Part shown: in pieces, positions 55,695 to 64,000 of the stretch | Layout of the letters: each line of letters opens with the position of its first letter | Numbering within the stretch: the stretch's first letter is position 1 | Assembly (NCBI RefSeq): GCF_000022025.1 | Contig: NC_011886.1 | Coordinates: 744,001-808,000, forward strand | Direction of reading: 5' to 3' | Origin: Pseudarthrobacter chlorophenolicus A6 | GTDB lineage: Bacteria; Actinomycetota; Actinomycetes; Actinomycetales; Micrococcaceae | DNA length: 64,000 nt | Position numbers and translations under genes: made by a program | Notes under the pieces: model-generated | Seen by the model: the letters and a program-made list of their open reading frames with translations, nothing else | Databases searched by the model: none | Told to the model about the DNA's origin: nothing

Positions 55695-55732
55695 GCCAGT
55701 ATCTCAAACTGGCTATGTAAATCAATGCCAGT
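55695..55732. promoter_or_regulatory. MocR operator half-sites in the divergent gap
   Basis: GCCAGT at 55695-55700, ACTGGC at 55708-55713 and GCCAGT at 55727-55732 alternate in orientation across a 60-base divergent intergenic region. MocR proteins bind paired half-sites, so these are good candidates for the binding site controlling both genes. Confidence 0.6.
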
Positions 55733-55751
55733 TGGATGGGAGGGTGGACCA

Positions 55752-56456
55752 ATGATGTTCCGCAGACTGCTTCAGCTTTTCGCCGGCCTTGCCATGTACG
55801 GCATTTCCCTGGCCCTCTTTATCCGGGCCGGGCTGGGCCTGGATCCCTGGGATGTGTTCCACCAGGGCGTGGCCAACCGGACCGGGCTGAGTATCGGCGT
55901 GGTGGTCATTACTGTCAGTTTCCTGGTGCTCCTGCTCTGGATTCCGCTGCGCCAGAGGCCGGGCTTCGGCACCCTCTGCAACGCCATCCTGGTGGGGGTC
56001 TTCGCCGATGTGGGCCTGGCGCTGATTCCCTCCCTCTCCAACCTTGCCGGCCAGTTGGGCATGCTGGCGGGCGCCATTCTCCTGAACGGCATCGCCTCGG
56101 CCTGCTACATCGGTGCCAGGTTCGGCCCGGGCGCCCGGGACGGGCTGATGACCGGACTCGCGCGCCGCACAGGGTGGTCCGTCCGGTTGTCCCGCACCCT
56201 CATTGAGGTGGTGGTCCTCGCGGCAGGCTGGCTCCTGGGCGGGTCAGTTGGCGTGGGAACCGTCCTCTACGCGCTGGCGATCGGGCCGCTGGTACAGCTG
56301 CTGCTGCCCTGGTTCATGGTTCCGGCCGGTGCGCCGGAACTGTCTGGGCCGGAACTGGCTGGCGCGGCGCGTCCGGACGGGAAAGCGGATGTCGGCCCGG
56401 AAGCCGCCGGGGAACCCAGCTATTCCGGGAAGGGCTGGCACCTCGGGCAAAAGTAG
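55752..56456 (+). CDS. YczE/YyaS/YitT-family membrane protein
   Basis: A 234-residue integral membrane protein with about five helices. It begins MMFRRLLQLFAGLAMYGISL and carries the conserved block LGLDPWDVFHQGVANRTGLS of YczE proteins. Its function is not settled; in several species its expression is controlled by the divergent MocR regulator, as the layout here suggests. GGGAGGG precedes the tandem ATG. Its last 37 bases overlap the 3' end of the convergent Nei2 gene, an unusually long overlap. Confidence 0.9.
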   Translation: MMFRRLLQLFAGLAMYGISLALFIRAGLGLDPWDVFHQGVANRTGLSIGVVVITVSFLVLLLWIPLRQRPGFGTLCNAILVGVFADVGLALIPSLSNLAGQLGMLAGAILLNGIASACYIGARFGPGARDGLMTGLARRTGWSVRLSRTLIEVVVLAAGWLLGGSVGVGTVLYALAIGPLVQLLLPWFMVPAGAPELSGPELAGAARPDGKADVGPEAAGEPSYSGKGWHLGQK

Positions 56457-57250
56457 ATGTCGCGCTCCTCTTCGCCGTTCAGCTTTCCCAGCAGTCCGCG
56501 CCGGACGGGCGTGCCGCATTTGAGGCATGCGTGCTGGTCCCGGCGGTACACCCAGTAGCCGGGCCTCCCGGCCATCCTCCCCACCGGCATGCCGCGGGCG
56601 TTGAGGATGGTGACGCGGCGTCCCGGGCCAAGGTTCGCTTCCAGCAGCTGCTTGGCGTCCGTCATCAGGGTTCTCAGGTCCGCCACCTTTGACACGGGTG
56701 TGGCCGGATGTACGCCGGAGAGGAAGCACGCCTCGCAGCGGTAGATGTTCCCGATGCCGGCAAGGTTGCTCTGGTCCAGGATGGCCACGCCGATGGGAAC
56801 CTCCGGCCGCGCCCGGAGCCGGCGTTCGGCCTCGTCCAGGTCCCAGTCCGGGCCCAGGAGGTCCGGGCCGAGGAACCCGACAATGGAGTCCTCGTTCGCT
56901 GTGGCCACCACTTCCAGGATACCCAGGGAGAAGCCGACGGCGTCCGCGGCAGTAGTGCGCAGCACACACCGTGCGGTGAAGCCGGGTTTCCGCCACCTGC
57001 CACCGGGCGGGTAGACCTGCCATGTGCCTTCCATCTTCAGGTGGGAGTGGATGGTGAGGGCTTTGTCCCCTGGCCCCTTCACGCGCATGAGGAGGTGCTT
57101 GCCGCGCGGGACAACCTCCGCCACAGTCCATCCGGTGAGGTTCAGCGTGGCGAAGCGCGGTACCCGGAAGTCCGAGGCGGTGAGTGTCTGGCCGGCCAGT
57201 GCCTCGTGCAGTTGCCTGGCGGCCCGCCAGACGGAATCTCCCTCAGGCAC
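56420..57250 (-). CDS. Fpg/Nei-family DNA glycosylase (Nei2-like)
   Basis: A 276-residue bifunctional DNA glycosylase/AP lyase for oxidised bases. The catalytic N-terminal proline and glutamate are present in MPEGDSVWRAARQLHEAL after loss of the initiator methionine. The H2TH region reads LDQSNLAGIGNIYRCEACFL, and a C-terminal zinc finger has two CxxC pairs (CLKC and CPRC). It starts inside the end of lhr, overlapping it by eight bases, so it is co-translated with the helicase. The same lhr-nei pairing is known in Mycobacterium. Confidence 0.94.
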   Translation of the reverse strand: MPEGDSVWRAARQLHEALAGQTLTASDFRVPRFATLNLTGWTVAEVVPRGKHLLMRVKGPGDKALTIHSHLKMEGTWQVYPPGGRWRKPGFTARCVLRTTAADAVGFSLGILEVVATANEDSIVGFLGPDLLGPDWDLDEAERRLRARPEVPIGVAILDQSNLAGIGNIYRCEACFLSGVHPATPVSKVADLRTLMTDAKQLLEANLGPGRRVTILNARGMPVGRMAGRPGYWVYRRDQHACLKCGTPVRRGLLGKLNGEEERDIYFCPRCQPFPE

Positions 57251-60200
57251 GGATCCTCAGGCCTTTCGGGGTGGAGTAGGCGCCGGCAGCGCTGAGGGCA
57301 GCGGCGATGGGAGTGTCCAGGATGCCCTGGCCGTTGACTTTTTCCATGATCAGTTTGTCCACGGCCCCGCGGGTGACCACACCCACCAGGGCTGCGCCGG
57401 CGGCGTCAAGGATGGTGGGGTCGTCGGAGAACGCCAGCAGTGTCTTGCCGCCCCGTTCCACATAGAGAACCAGTGCGCCGTCCACCAGCACCACCAAGGC
57501 TCCCGCTTTGCGGCCGGGACGGTGGCCCGTGCCGGCATCGTCCCGCAGGGCCGGCCAGGGCAAGGCAGCGCCGTAGGGATTCGCAGGATCCGTGGCGGCC
57601 AGGGCAAGGGCCACGGGTTCAGCTTTGGCGATCTGGCTGTCCTCCGCGTACGAGCGCAGCCGGTCCACCGTGGCGGGGACAGCGAACTGCGCTGCACCGA
57701 GGTGTTCAATGAAGTACCCGCGGCGGCACCGGCCGGCCTCCTCGAGCCTGGCCAGGACCTTGTACATCAGGCCGAAGCCGCCCAGGATCTGCTCCGCCAT
57801 CACCGAACCGCGGGTCACCACCCCGTATCTGTCCAGCAGGAGCTCGGCGGTAGCCCGGGCATGGATGGTGGCGTCCAGTTCCGGCTGTGGAAGGGCGGAC
57901 CAGCGTCCGGCAGCCGTTGGGGGAGTGGCGACTGCACCCTGGGAACCGTACCGTCCGCCGGCCAGGCCCGCGGAGCCCATCAGGCCGGTACCGTGCGAGC
58001 GGCCCAGCCTGTTCAACCTTGGAGCCCTGGAACGTGGGGCCTTCGCCACCTGCCGGTGGGCCGTATGGCCGCCCGCGATCAGCGACCGGACAGGTGCGAA
58101 GGTGTCACCGGTGATCCGTCCTGCCCAGGCGAGGTCCCAGAGGGCGGACACCACTTCCTGGTCGCTGAGCACCGAGTCCATGCCCCCTGCCACCTCCGTG
58201 AGCTGGCGGAAGAAGTATCCGCCGCCGTTGTTCCGGAGATGGTCGAGGAGCCGCAGGCCGGCATCACCGGGTTCGTAGTCCGGTGCGGGGTTCAGCGTCA
58301 GCTCCGCGGAGTCGGCCAGGTGCAGGCTGATCCAGCCATCGTTTCCGGGCAGTGCACCGGCTCCGGACCAGAGGACTTCGCCGGCTGCCATGAGCTCGTC
58401 CAGCATGGCGGGCTGGTAGTTGGACACCCTGCCGGCCAGGATCAGGGGTTCCCAGGCTGATGCCGGGATGGGGACGCCGGAGAGCTGGTCGATGGCGGTG
58501 ACGATGCCGTCCAGTCCCCGCAGGGACGGCTGCCCCCGTCCGCCGCCCGGGATCCGGACGTTTTGCCAGGCAGGGAGGAACCGTCCGTAAGCGGCGGCGT
58601 CCACGGGTTCCACTTCGGCGCGCAGCGCGGCCAGGGACCGACGCCGGAGCTTCCGCATCACCTCGGCGTCGCACCATTCGCTGACGGCCGCGTGCACCAT
58701 TTCGCGCAGGGTTTCTTCCTGCCGTCCGTCCCCGTCAGGCTGCCCGTCATCCTCGCGGCCGGTTGGCGTGGCCTCCGGCCCGGCTGCGGCGGGTGTCGCG
58801 TGGGGCCGGAATTCGCCCTCCACCACGCGGCCGTCGTCGGCCAGGCGCTTAAGGGCGGTGCCCACCACGGCGACGCCGAGCCCCAGCCGCGCGGCGGCCT
58901 CAGCAGCGGTGAAAGGCCCGTGGGTTCGGGCGTAGCGGGACACCAGGTCGCCCAGCGGGTCCGCTACAGGCTCGATGAACGCCAACGGCACGCCCATGGG
59001 CAGCGGCACACCGATGGCATCGCGAAGGCGGGCCGCGTCCTCCACTGCAGCGAACCGTTCGGCCCCGCCGATGTTGACCTTGATGGCGCGGTTGGCCCGT
59101 TGCAGCGCCACCAGGTGGGCGGTGGCTTTCTCAACAGTGGCAGAGGCGATGGGGGGCGGTGTGGCTTCAACAGGCTCAGGCTCAGGCGCAAGGTCATCGG
59201 CAAGCCCGGCGTCGGCCTGGGCGGCCAAGGTACCGACGGGCTCAGCCTCCGGGGCTTCAATGGGCTCGCCTGCGGTTGCCGGCTCAACCCCTGCTGCGGA
59301 CTCAACCCCTCCTGCCGGCTCCAACCGTGCGGCGGCCTCGTCCGGGTCCAGCGGACCAAGGAGCCGCAGGAGGTCGGCCACGCCCTCAAGCCCCCGCACC
59401 CTGCGGTCCGGCACCAGCCGCTGCAGTTCGCGTTCGGTGGCGTCGATGACCTTGGCATCCAGGAGCTCGCGCAGCTCCACCCGGCCCAACAGCTCGTTCA
59501 GGAGGGTGGAGTCCAAAGCGAGCGCAGCCGCGCGCCGCTCCGCCAGCGGGGAATCGCCCTCATACAGGAACTGGGCAACGTAGCCGAAGAGCAGGGACTT
59601 GGCGAACGGCGACGGCTGCTGCGTGGTGGTCTGTACCACGCGCAGTTCGCGGCGTTCAACGGCGGCCGCAATGTCCTTCAGTGCCGGAAGGTCGTAGACG
59701 TCCTGGAGGCACTCGCGGACGGTCTCCAGCACGATGGGAAACGTAGGGTATTTCCGGGCCACATCCAGCAGCTGGGCGGACCGCTGGCGCTGCTGCCACA
59801 GGGGCTGCCGCTTGCCGGGGGTCTGCCGCGGCAGCAACAGGGCACGGGCCGCGCACTCGCGGAACCGTGAAGCGAACAGGGCACTGCCGCCCACCTCTGC
59901 CGTGACGATCTGCTCCAGTTCCTCAGGGTCGAAGAGGAACAGCTCGGCGCCCGGGGGCTCGTCCTCCATCATCGGCACCCGCAGCACGATGCCGTCGTCG
60001 GCGGCCATGGCAGAGCCGTCCAGGCCGTACCGCTGGTGGAGCCGCTGGCCCACTGCCAGTGCCCACGGTGCATGGACCGGCATCCCGAAGGGGCTGTGCA
60101 GGATCACTCGCCAGTCGCCGAGCTCGTCATGGAACCGTTCCACCACCAGGGTGGTGTCGCTGGGGACCACTTCGGTGGCCTGCTTCTGTTCGGAGAGGTA

Positions 60201-62432
60201 CTGGATGAGGTTGTTGGCGGCGAAGGCGTCCAGCCCGCTCGCCTGGCAGCGTTCGGCGGCCGGGCCGGCGTCGGAGGCTGACAGCTCGCGCACGAAGGCG
60301 CCGAGGGCGCGGCCCAGGTCCACCGGCCGGCCCAGGGAGTCACCCTTCCAGAAGGGCAGCTTGCCGGGCTGGCCAAAAGCCGGGGAGACCAGCACGCGGT
60401 CGTGCGTGATGTCCTCGATCTTCCAACTTGTGGCGCCGAGCGCGAAGACGTCGCCAACGCGGGATTCGTACACCATCTCCTCGTCCAGCTCGCCCACGCG
60501 CCTGCCACCCTTGGGGGCCGGAGCCGGCTTGCCGTCCTCCGACGGGGACGCCGAGCCCTCCATTTCCGTCCCGATGATGTAGACGCCGAACAGGCCCCGG
60601 TCCGGGATGGTTCCGCCGGAGGTCACGGCGAGCCGCTGGGCGCCGGGCCTGCCTTCGATGGTCCCTTCGTTGCGGTCCCAGATGATCCGTGGCCGCAGTT
60701 CGGCGAATTCGTCGGACGGGTAGCGGCCGGCCAGCAGGTCCAGGGTGGCCTCGAACGCCGAGCGGGGGAGCGACGCGAAAGGGGCCGACCGGCGGACCGT
60801 GGCGAACCATTCCTCAACGTCGATGCTGCCCAGGGCGGTGGCGGCCACCGTCTGCTGCGCCAGGATGTCCAGGGGGTTGGCGGGAATGCTGAGGCGTTCG
60901 ATTTTGCCGTCCAGCATGCGTTCCACGGTGATGGCTGTGTGCACCAGGTCCGCCCGGTGCTTGGGGAACAGGACGCCCTGCGAAATTTCGCCTACCTGGT
61001 GCCCGGCGCGCCCCACGCGCTGAAGGCCGCTGGCCACCGATGGCGGTGACTCTACCTGGACCACCAGATCCACCGCGCCCATGTCGATGCCGAGTTCCAG
61101 GGAGGACGTGGCCACCACGCACCGCAGCCGCCCGGATTTGAGGTCGTCCTCGATGAGCGCGCGCTGGTCCTTGGACACTGAGCCGTGGTGGGCGCGGGCC
61201 AGCACCGGGTCCGCGCCGGCGGAGCTCCCGGCCTGCGCCATCATGTGGGCGGGAGTGGCAGTGGAGGCAGGGACGCCCGACGGCGGCGCCGAGCCGTTGC
61301 CGGGTGCGTCGAACGCCTCCGCGCCGTCAGCCAGGGAGCCGTCCCAGCCGCCCCCCGCTGCCATCAGCTGGCGTTCGGCATAGATTTCGTTGAGGCGCGC
61401 GGTCAGCCGTTCCGAAAGCCGGCGCGAGTTGGCGAAGACGATGGTGGACTGGTTGGCCAGCACCAGGTCAACGATCTTTTCCTCCACGTGCGGCCAGATG
61501 GATGCCTGCGGCTGCAGCCCGGAGGCCGGCCCGGAATCGAACGCTCCGGCCGCGCCCTGGAGATCTGACATGTCCTCCACCGGCACGGAAACCGTAAGGT
61601 CCCAGTTCTTCTTCGACGGCGGGGCCACGATTTCGACGGGAGCGGTCCCGGCAAGGAACTGGGCCACGAGTTCCTTGGGTTCAACCGTTGCGGACAGCCC
61701 GATCCGCTGTGCGGGCTTGGGCAGCAGCGCGTCCAGCCGTTCCAGTGAGACGGCCAGGTGGGCTCCGCGCTTGGTGCCTGCAACGGCGTGGACTTCATCA
61801 ATGATGATGGTGTCCACCTCGGTGAGTGTCTCCCTGGCCCGGGACGTGAGCATGAGGAACAGGGACTCGGGAGTGGTGATGAGGATGTCCGGCGGGTTGC
61901 TCAGCAGCGCCCGGCGGTCCGCTGTGGTGGTGTCTCCGGACCGGACGCCCACGGTGATCAGCGGGGCGGGCATTCCCAGCCGCTTGGCCGTCTGCGTGAT
62001 GCCGATCAGCGGGGAACGCAGGTTCCGTTCCACGTCCACGCCGAGGGCCTTCAGCGGCGAAATGTACAGCACCTTGGTTTTGCGCTTGGGTGCGCGGGGC
62101 CGGCGGGCTTTCGCGGGGGCTTTGGTTCCCTTGGTGCCGGCGGCGGCCGCGGGTACGGCAGCTTCGGCCAGGGATTCGGTGTCTGGGGCGGGCGCCGCGG
62201 AGAGGAGCCGGTCCAGTGCCCACAGGAATGCGGCGAGGGTTTTGCCGGACCCGGTGGGAGCCACCACCAGGGCATGCGAACCCGACGAGATGGCGTTCCA
62301 GGCGCCGTCCTGGGCGGGGGTGGGTTCGGTGAACGCACCCAGGAACCAGTCGCGGGTGGGCCGGGTGAACTGGCCCATCGGCGCCGTGGCCACGGAACCC
62401 CGGCCGTCCGTGGTGGGCTCTTCCTGGTTCAT
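57243..62432 (-). CDS. lhr: Lhr-type ATP-dependent helicase
   Basis: A very large superfamily 2 helicase of 1729 residues. Motif I is APTGSGKTLAAFLWAL at residues 58-73; motif II is DEVH in TIIIDEVHAVAGTKRGAHLA; motif VI is QRVGRAGHQVG. A long C-terminal half follows, typical of Lhr-CTD, with a Pro/Glu/Ala-rich spacer (AGVEPATAGEPIEAPEAEPV) in the middle. Lhr unwinds RNA:DNA hybrids and takes part in DNA repair. The ATG at 62432 has TGGAGG upstream and is preferred to the longer frame to 62528. It is followed directly by the overlapping nei2 gene, so both form a repair operon. Confidence 0.95.
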   Translation of the reverse strand: MNQEEPTTDGRGSVATAPMGQFTRPTRDWFLGAFTEPTPAQDGAWNAISSGSHALVVAPTGSGKTLAAFLWALDRLLSAAPAPDTESLAEAAVPAAAAGTKGTKAPAKARRPRAPKRKTKVLYISPLKALGVDVERNLRSPLIGITQTAKRLGMPAPLITVGVRSGDTTTADRRALLSNPPDILITTPESLFLMLTSRARETLTEVDTIIIDEVHAVAGTKRGAHLAVSLERLDALLPKPAQRIGLSATVEPKELVAQFLAGTAPVEIVAPPSKKNWDLTVSVPVEDMSDLQGAAGAFDSGPASGLQPQASIWPHVEEKIVDLVLANQSTIVFANSRRLSERLTARLNEIYAERQLMAAGGGWDGSLADGAEAFDAPGNGSAPPSGVPASTATPAHMMAQAGSSAGADPVLARAHHGSVSKDQRALIEDDLKSGRLRCVVATSSLELGIDMGAVDLVVQVESPPSVASGLQRVGRAGHQVGEISQGVLFPKHRADLVHTAITVERMLDGKIERLSIPANPLDILAQQTVAATALGSIDVEEWFATVRRSAPFASLPRSAFEATLDLLAGRYPSDEFAELRPRIIWDRNEGTIEGRPGAQRLAVTSGGTIPDRGLFGVYIIGTEMEGSASPSEDGKPAPAPKGGRRVGELDEEMVYESRVGDVFALGATSWKIEDITHDRVLVSPAFGQPGKLPFWKGDSLGRPVDLGRALGAFVRELSASDAGPAAERCQASGLDAFAANNLIQYLSEQKQATEVVPSDTTLVVERFHDELGDWRVILHSPFGMPVHAPWALAVGQRLHQRYGLDGSAMAADDGIVLRVPMMEDEPPGAELFLFDPEELEQIVTAEVGGSALFASRFRECAARALLLPRQTPGKRQPLWQQRQRSAQLLDVARKYPTFPIVLETVRECLQDVYDLPALKDIAAAVERRELRVVQTTTQQPSPFAKSLLFGYVAQFLYEGDSPLAERRAAALALDSTLLNELLGRVELRELLDAKVIDATERELQRLVPDRRVRGLEGVADLLRLLGPLDPDEAAARLEPAGGVESAAGVEPATAGEPIEAPEAEPVGTLAAQADAGLADDLAPEPEPVEATPPPIASATVEKATAHLVALQRANRAIKVNIGGAERFAAVEDAARLRDAIGVPLPMGVPLAFIEPVADPLGDLVSRYARTHGPFTAAEAAARLGLGVAVVGTALKRLADDGRVVEGEFRPHATPAAAGPEATPTGREDDGQPDGDGRQEETLREMVHAAVSEWCDAEVMRKLRRRSLAALRAEVEPVDAAAYGRFLPAWQNVRIPGGGRGQPSLRGLDGIVTAIDQLSGVPIPASAWEPLILAGRVSNYQPAMLDELMAAGEVLWSGAGALPGNDGWISLHLADSAELTLNPAPDYEPGDAGLRLLDHLRNNGGGYFFRQLTEVAGGMDSVLSDQEVVSALWDLAWAGRITGDTFAPVRSLIAGGHTAHRQVAKAPRSRAPRLNRLGRSHGTGLMGSAGLAGGRYGSQGAVATPPTAAGRWSALPQPELDATIHARATAELLLDRYGVVTRGSVMAEQILGGFGLMYKVLARLEEAGRCRRGYFIEHLGAAQFAVPATVDRLRSYAEDSQIAKAEPVALALAATDPANPYGAALPWPALRDDAGTGHRPGRKAGALVVLVDGALVLYVERGGKTLLAFSDDPTILDAAGAALVGVVTRGAVDKLIMEKVNGQGILDTPIAAALSAAGAYSTPKGLRIRA

Positions 62433-62604
62433 GCCTCCATCATGCCCCACCCCACCGACAGGGCGGCCAGGGCCATGGGGATTGTGCCTGCCTTGCGGCC
62501 CAGCCGGAACGATGCCATGCCAGTTCACCTTCCCTCACCCAACGGCTGGCCAAGCCAATCCGTGACAGGTCCGTTATGGTCCACTGCCTATCCACGGCCA
62601 ATTT

Positions 62605-62620
62605 GATAAGTATACTTATC
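62605..62620. promoter_or_regulatory. Perfect 16-bp palindrome in the lhr/DUF4383 gap
   Basis: GATAAGTATACTTATC is a perfect palindrome in an A/T-rich patch of an otherwise GC-rich region. It lies between divergent lhr and the DUF4383 gene, about 77 bases before the latter. It could be an operator for one or both; no regulator gene is adjacent. Confidence 0.65.
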
Positions 62621-62696
62621 GTGTCGGGGGCGAGTCGAAAGTTCACGCACATCCCGGCGATGACGTGCACTAATACGACTGAAAGCAGGACACATC

Positions 62697-63161
62697 ATGA
62701 CCAGCATGAGTTCCACCGGTCGCACCGCGGGCCGGACCAACATCCAAAAAGCAACGCTGGCCGTCGGCGCCGTCTTCCTCCTGGTGGGGGTTCTGGGCTT
62801 CATCCCGGGCATCACGTCCAACTACGAAAGCCTCGGCTTTGCCGGGCACGGTTCCGAGGCATTGCTCCTGGGAATCTTCCAGGTCTCCATCCTCCACAAC
62901 ATCGTGCACCTGCTCTTCGGCATCGCCGGCATTGCGATGGCCGGAAGCGCCGCGCAGTCCAGGAACTACCTGATCGGCGGCGGTGCCATCTACCTGGTGC
63001 TGTGGCTGTATGGGCTCCTGATCGGCCAGGATTCGGCAGCCAACTTTGTTCCGGTCAATACCGCTGACAACTGGCTGCACTTCGTTCTCGGAGTCGCCAT
63101 GATCGGCCTGGGCGTCGCGCTTTCACGCGGCACGTCCCGCGCCGGGCGCACCACCGCGTAG
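62697..63161 (+). CDS. DUF4383 membrane protein
   Basis: A 154-residue protein with four membrane helices. The family block ESLGFAGHGSEALLLGIFQV, then NIVHLLFGIAGIAMA and NWLHFVLGVAMIGLG, places it in DUF4383, which is common in actinobacteria and without known function. AGCAGGA lies before the ATG. A perfect palindrome stands in its promoter region and an intrinsic terminator follows. Confidence 0.92.
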   Translation: MTSMSSTGRTAGRTNIQKATLAVGAVFLLVGVLGFIPGITSNYESLGFAGHGSEALLLGIFQVSILHNIVHLLFGIAGIAMAGSAAQSRNYLIGGGAIYLVLWLYGLLIGQDSAANFVPVNTADNWLHFVLGVAMIGLGVALSRGTSRAGRTTA

Positions 63162-63179
63162 GCGCCGCCGGGGACAAAA

Positions 63180-63211
63180 GCAGGCGGTTCGGCAGATGCC
63201 GGACCGCCTGC
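63180..63211 (+). terminator. Intrinsic terminator after DUF4383
   Basis: GCAGGCGGTTCGGCA and TGCCGGACCGCCTGC pair over 15 bases with one G-T position and a one-base loop, followed by CTTTTTTGTC. A-rich ACAAAA precedes the stem, so it may also serve the convergent lipoprotein gene. Confidence 0.9.
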
Positions 63212-63236
63212 TTTTTTGTCCCTTGAAGGCCTGGCG

Positions 63237-63878
63237 TCAGGCTGTCTGGAACGCGCCGATGGTCAGGAGTTTGATATCGGCGTTGCTGCAGGCGGTGGTG
63301 GGCTGGGCCAGGAAAAGGGACTCGGTGTCTTCCGGCGGGTAGATCCGGTAGCCAGCCGCGTCAACAGGCGAGCAGTCCATGTAATTGCCGGCCTGCGTGT
63401 ACCGCAGCTGGGCCCAGCCCGTTTGGCCAGGTGCCAGCAGGACGTCCGTAACAGGAACGGATTCGTCCCGGGTGGCCGCCGCGCCAATGGGACCGCCCGC
63501 CGCGTCAGCCGCGAGTGACACTCCGGGGAAACCCTTGAGGATGCAGGGCTCGCTGCCGGTGTTGGTGAGGTTGAGCTTCATGTAGACGCTTCCTGCGGCG
63601 CCGCCACCACTGGCGTCGGTGGCGGCGGACAATCCTGCCGCCTTGCACAGTCCGGGTCCCGCCGGCGGGGTGGTTGCCGGGGCGGCGGACGACGGCGGCG
63701 CGGCCGTTGTAGGCGGGGGCGCGGACTGCGAGGGGCTGCCGGAGCCCGTCCCCGGCGCGGCCGGTGTGGTGCTCGTTTGGCTTTGCGGCTGGCCGAGACC
63801 GCATGACGCAAGCAGCAGGACAGCCGCCACGCCGGCCGTCGACAAGGCTATCCCCTGGAGTGTTTTCTGAGACCTCAT
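63237..63878 (-). CDS. DUF4232 lipoprotein
   Basis: A 213-residue exported lipoprotein. The signal peptide ends in LLLASC with Cys26 as the lipidation site. A Pro/Ser/Thr-rich linker (about residues 30-75) is followed by a DUF4232 beta-sandwich with VYMKLNLTNTGSEPCILKGF and conserved cysteines (LC, EPC, MDC, AC) that may form disulfides. Family function is unknown. GGTGG precedes the ATG at 63878, which is preferred to the longer frame. It is convergent with DUF4383. Confidence 0.9.
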   Translation of the reverse strand: MRSQKTLQGIALSTAGVAAVLLLASCGLGQPQSQTSTTPAAPGTGSGSPSQSAPPPTTAAPPSSAAPATTPPAGPGLCKAAGLSAATDASGGGAAGSVYMKLNLTNTGSEPCILKGFPGVSLAADAAGGPIGAAATRDESVPVTDVLLAPGQTGWAQLRYTQAGNYMDCSPVDAAGYRIYPPEDTESLFLAQPTTACSNADIKLLTIGAFQTA

Positions 63879-63940
63879 GCCACCACCTTCGCGGCAGTCC
63901 GGGGCGGCGTCAACGATGCCGCGTGGTCCCAAGGCAATTT

Positions 63941-63969
63941 GATGCCCGGATCGTGATGATCCGGGCATC
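63941..63969 (-). terminator. Terminator hairpin of the gene entering from the right edge
   Basis: GATGCCCGGATC and GATCCGGGCATC form a perfect 12-bp stem with a five-base loop. On the minus strand it follows a stop codon at 63979 by nine bases and is followed by AAATTG, so it most likely terminates a gene whose body lies outside the window. Confidence 0.7.
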
Positions 63970-63978
63970 AAGCCAGGA

Positions 63979-64000
63979 CTACTTGGTGCTGTCGGCTGCC
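63979..64000 (-). CDS. C-terminal tip of a gene cut by the window edge (inferred)
   Basis: On the minus strand the last bases read A-A-D-S-T-K then TAG. Only six or seven codons are visible, so the product cannot be named. The perfect hairpin just downstream supports a real gene end here. Confidence 0.35.

Overview
The window is about 64 kb of high-GC DNA with dense, short-gapped genes. It looks chromosomal, from an actinobacterium of the Arthrobacter/Pseudarthrobacter type. That placement rests on gene content (RamB-type regulator beside isocitrate lyase and malate synthase, actinobacterial DUF4383 and DUF4232 proteins, an Lhr-Nei2 pair, an IdeR-like iron box) and on GTG/TTG starts; no rRNA or marker gene fixes the genus. 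I see no tRNA, rRNA, phage, transposase or CRISPR array. No stretch longer than 300 bases lacks a gene.

Layout. 1-5 kb: start of an unidentified gene, a HAD phosphatase, two small surface/hypothetical genes, a TetR regulator and a DsbA-type oxidoreductase. 4-10 kb: a GT4 glycosyltransferase and glycogen-debranching-like enzyme, a GNAT and a hydroxyacid dehydrogenase, and a CynX-like exporter. 10-15 kb: the glyoxylate shunt (aceB, aceA) with divergent ramB. 15-20 kb: a TAXI binding lipoprotein, histidine kinase and response regulator in one overlapping operon, divergent from an MHS-family carboxylate transporter. 20-24 kb: a TetR regulator with paired operators and a secreted protein with 270-bp tandem repeats. 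24-29 kb: pyruvate:quinone oxidoreductase (poxB), an HMP/pyridoxine kinase, and a TetR-controlled TIGR01777 oxidoreductase. 29-32 kb: a queuosine-precursor transporter and tgt, separated by an AbiEi/DUF559-like gene flanked by two 60-bp palindromes. 32-38 kb: SRPBCC, NUDIX, VOC and YdeI-type genes, then a membrane-anchored GH32 fructosidase. 38-43 kb: a ferric-iron ABC importer under an IdeR-like box, and a GH76 enzyme. 43-51 kb: an SDR/acyl-CoA dehydrogenase pair, DUF1684, an F420-type NADP oxidoreductase, and PEP carboxylase. 51-57 kb: DedA, pseudouridine synthase, an ArsR/SRPBCC pair, and a MocR regulator with a YczE-like membrane protein. 57-64 kb: Nei2 glycosylase, the giant helicase Lhr, DUF4383 and DUF4232 proteins.

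Working together. aceA, aceB, ramB, ppc, poxB, the acyl-CoA dehydrogenase/SDR pair and the MHS transporter suggest growth on acetate, fatty acids and carboxylic acids, with anaplerosis through PEP carboxylase and the glyoxylate shunt. Several genes sit with a recognisable regulator and palindromic operator, so local one-regulator control is a repeated theme.

The most unusual signal is non-coding. At least three unrelated families of palindromic elements lie in the short gaps at gene 3' ends: a 61-bp GTTGCCCTATCA family, a GACGCGCGCTCACTT family and a 60-bp TTCGACGATT family. Most sit between convergent genes or downstream of an operon, where they probably act as terminators. One family brackets a probable acquired defence-like gene. 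No wholly new multi-gene system can be proved from sequence alone; the best candidates are the TAXI/two-component/MHS module and the bracketed AbiEi-DUF559 cassette.
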